Positions 62,934-64,000 of a DNA stretch of 64,000 nt are shown one piece after another. The notes beneath the pieces were generated by a model. The model did no database searches. It saw only the letters and a list, made by a program, of their open reading frames with translations, and had not been told where the DNA came from. The DNA is taken from the NCBI GenBank assembly GCA_036381515.1, contig DASVCR010000028.1, forward strand, positions 1 to 64,000, given 5' to 3'. A program made the position numbers and the translations under genes. Position 1 is the stretch's first letter. The number at the start of each line of letters is the position of its first letter. Source of the DNA: ZC4RG20 sp036381515 (GTDB lineage Bacteria > Pseudomonadota > Gammaproteobacteria > Steroidobacterales > Rariloculaceae).

Positions 62934-64000
62934 ATGACGGCCCTCCGCTACGCGATTCGCCGGCTCGCGAAGAGACCCGGGATTCCGATCCTGATCATGG
63001 CGCTGCTTGCCGTCAGCATCGGCACTACGACGGCAATCTTCTCGGTCTTTCATAAGGTGCTCATGGAAGATCTGCCGGTGCCCGAGCCGGATCGGCTCGT
63101 CAACCTCCGAGCTCCCGGACCGAAATGGGGCTTCGTCAGCGACGACGAGGCGGGCGACAGCTCGTACGTGTTCAGCTATCCGATGTTCCGGGACCTTCAG
63201 ACGCTGCGCGGATCGTTTTCCGGCATCGCTGCGCACCACGCGTTCGCCGCCAACGTTTCGACCGGTCAGCGGACGCAGGCCGGGTACGGACAGCTCGTGT
63301 CGGGAAACTACTTTCAACTCCTCGCACTACGTCCCGCGCTCGGCCGCCTCATCGCCCCTTACGACGAGCCCGGACTCGGGGAATCGCGCGTCGCGGTTCT
63401 CAGTTACGAGTTTTGGCAAAGCCGGTTCGGCGGCGATCCCGACGTCCTCGACACAACGATCATCGTGAACGGGGAGCCTCTGACCGTCATTGGCGTTGCG
63501 CCGAAAGGCTTCACCGGCATCACTCTTGGCGTCCGCCCGCAAGTGTTCGTCCCGCTGACATTGCGTTGGCTGATGCAGCCTGGCGCAGCTCCGGCCGCCG
63601 ATGAGCGCCGCGCGTATTGGCTCTATCTCTTCGGCCGGCTGGCGCCTGGAGCGCAACTCGAATCGGCGTCGACGGAAATCAATCGCTTGTACTCGGCGAT
63701 CCTCAACGAGATCGAAGCACCGCTCAACGGCTCGATGCCGCCGGACATACTCCGCCAGTTCCGAGCGCGTCGAGTAGAGCTCGAACCTGGCGCTCACGGC
63801 CAGAGCGCTTTGCGCACCTTCCTCGCACAGCCGCTGACCCTCCTCCTGACTCTGACGGGCGTCGTCCTGGCGATCGTGTGCGTGAATGCGGGCAGCCTCC
63901 TGCTCGCTCGCGCGTCGTCCCGAGGCGGTGAGCTGGCCGTCAGAGCATCCTTGGGCGCCACGCGTTGGCGTCTCGCAGCGAACATGCTGCTCGAGGCGGC
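62934..64000 (+). CDS. FtsX-type (ADOP) permease, cut by the window edge
   Basis: The first 355 codons of a further ATPase-less FtsX permease, open to the right edge. The N-terminus (ALRYAIRRLAKRPG, then LLAVSIGTTTAIFSV) and the MacB core (PEPDRLVNL, FSYPMFRDLQTLRGSFSGI, VLSYEFWQSRFGGDP) match the protein at 48823-51363. The next hydrophobic segment and GELAVRASLGATRWRLAANM begin the FtsX domain. The product is thus probably about 800-850 residues. The ATG at 62934 has no strong Shine-Dalgarno. It is divergent from the phosphatase gene. Confidence 0.9.
   Translation, partial: MTALRYAIRRLAKRPGIPILIMALLAVSIGTTTAIFSVFHKVLMEDLPVPEPDRLVNLRAPGPKWGFVSDDEAGDSSYVFSYPMFRDLQTLRGSFSGIAAHHAFAANVSTGQRTQAGYGQLVSGNYFQLLALRPALGRLIAPYDEPGLGESRVAVLSYEFWQSRFGGDPDVLDTTIIVNGEPLTVIGVAPKGFTGITLGVRPQVFVPLTLRWLMQPGAAPAADERRAYWLYLFGRLAPGAQLESASTEINRLYSAILNEIEAPLNGSMPPDILRQFRARRVELEPGAHGQSALRTFLAQPLTLLLTLTGVVLAIVCVNAGSLLLARASSRGGELAVRASLGATRWRLAANMLLEA

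Overview
The window is high-GC DNA (about two thirds G+C throughout) from a Gram-negative chromosome. It carries two TonB-dependent receptors, Tat-exported enzymes, several large ATPase-less FtsX permeases, a DUF1592/DUF1552 pair and a thiC-thiO-thiS-thiG-thiE-thiD operon. I infer an environmental gammaproteobacterium, perhaps near the Steroidobacterales or Nevskiales. No rRNA, tRNA, CRISPR array or intact transposase was seen, so the taxonomic call rests on gene content only.

Layout. 1-192: start of a DUF222 (13E12-type) protein running off the left edge. 466-6909: four minus-strand genes joined by 4-bp ATGA overlaps. They encode an unknown protein, a two-helix membrane protein with a possible nuclease-like periplasmic domain, another unknown protein, and a 1155-residue variant MinD/ParA-like ATPase. 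This is the best candidate for an undescribed system. 7077-11618: two AraC regulators, a lipocalin-sized secreted unknown, a tandem DUF1428 protein and a glyoxalase-fold protein. 12078-15835: a secreted unknown, a GH3 glycosidase and a DUF4336 protein. 16079-18781: a winged-helix/TPR regulator divergent from a secreted PD40 protein. 18960-20342: a sortase and its probable LPRTA-tagged substrate, rare in Gram-negatives. 20486-23681: an ECF41-type sigma factor module with an oxidoreductase, a GlcG-like protein and an AhpD-like protein. Both the sigma gene and the AhpD-like gene carry a match to the ECF41 promoter. 23997-27041: NEW3-domain protein, ABC ATPase and ABC permease. 27099-32000: cupin protein, remnant of an FtsX permease, AlkD-like glycosylase, sulfatase and a degenerate M28 peptidase. 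32457-36170: TonB-dependent receptor.

36378-41731: ankyrin-leader-like small protein, aldo/keto reductase divergent from an MmyB-like regulator, MerR regulator with a palindromic operator, and an FtsX permease whose N-terminus is interrupted by a stop codon. 41989-47486: TPP riboswitch followed by thiC, thiO, thiS, thiG, thiE and thiD. Together these make both thiamine halves (HMP-PP and thiazole phosphate) and join them; thiL is not in the window. 47585-51363: macro-domain protein, ICMT-like methyltransferase and another FtsX permease. 51694-57079: DUF1592 cytochrome-like protein, DUF1552 protein and ankyrin-repeat protein, an apparent operon. 57162-57418: a cluster of GGGCTCTGACCCC-type repeats; a related kind of palindrome at 54644-54694 supplies the stop codon of the DUF1592 gene. 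57457-64000: a second TonB-dependent receptor, metallo-beta-lactamase-fold and acid phosphatase (PAP2) secreted proteins, and the first 355 codons of a further FtsX permease cut by the right edge.
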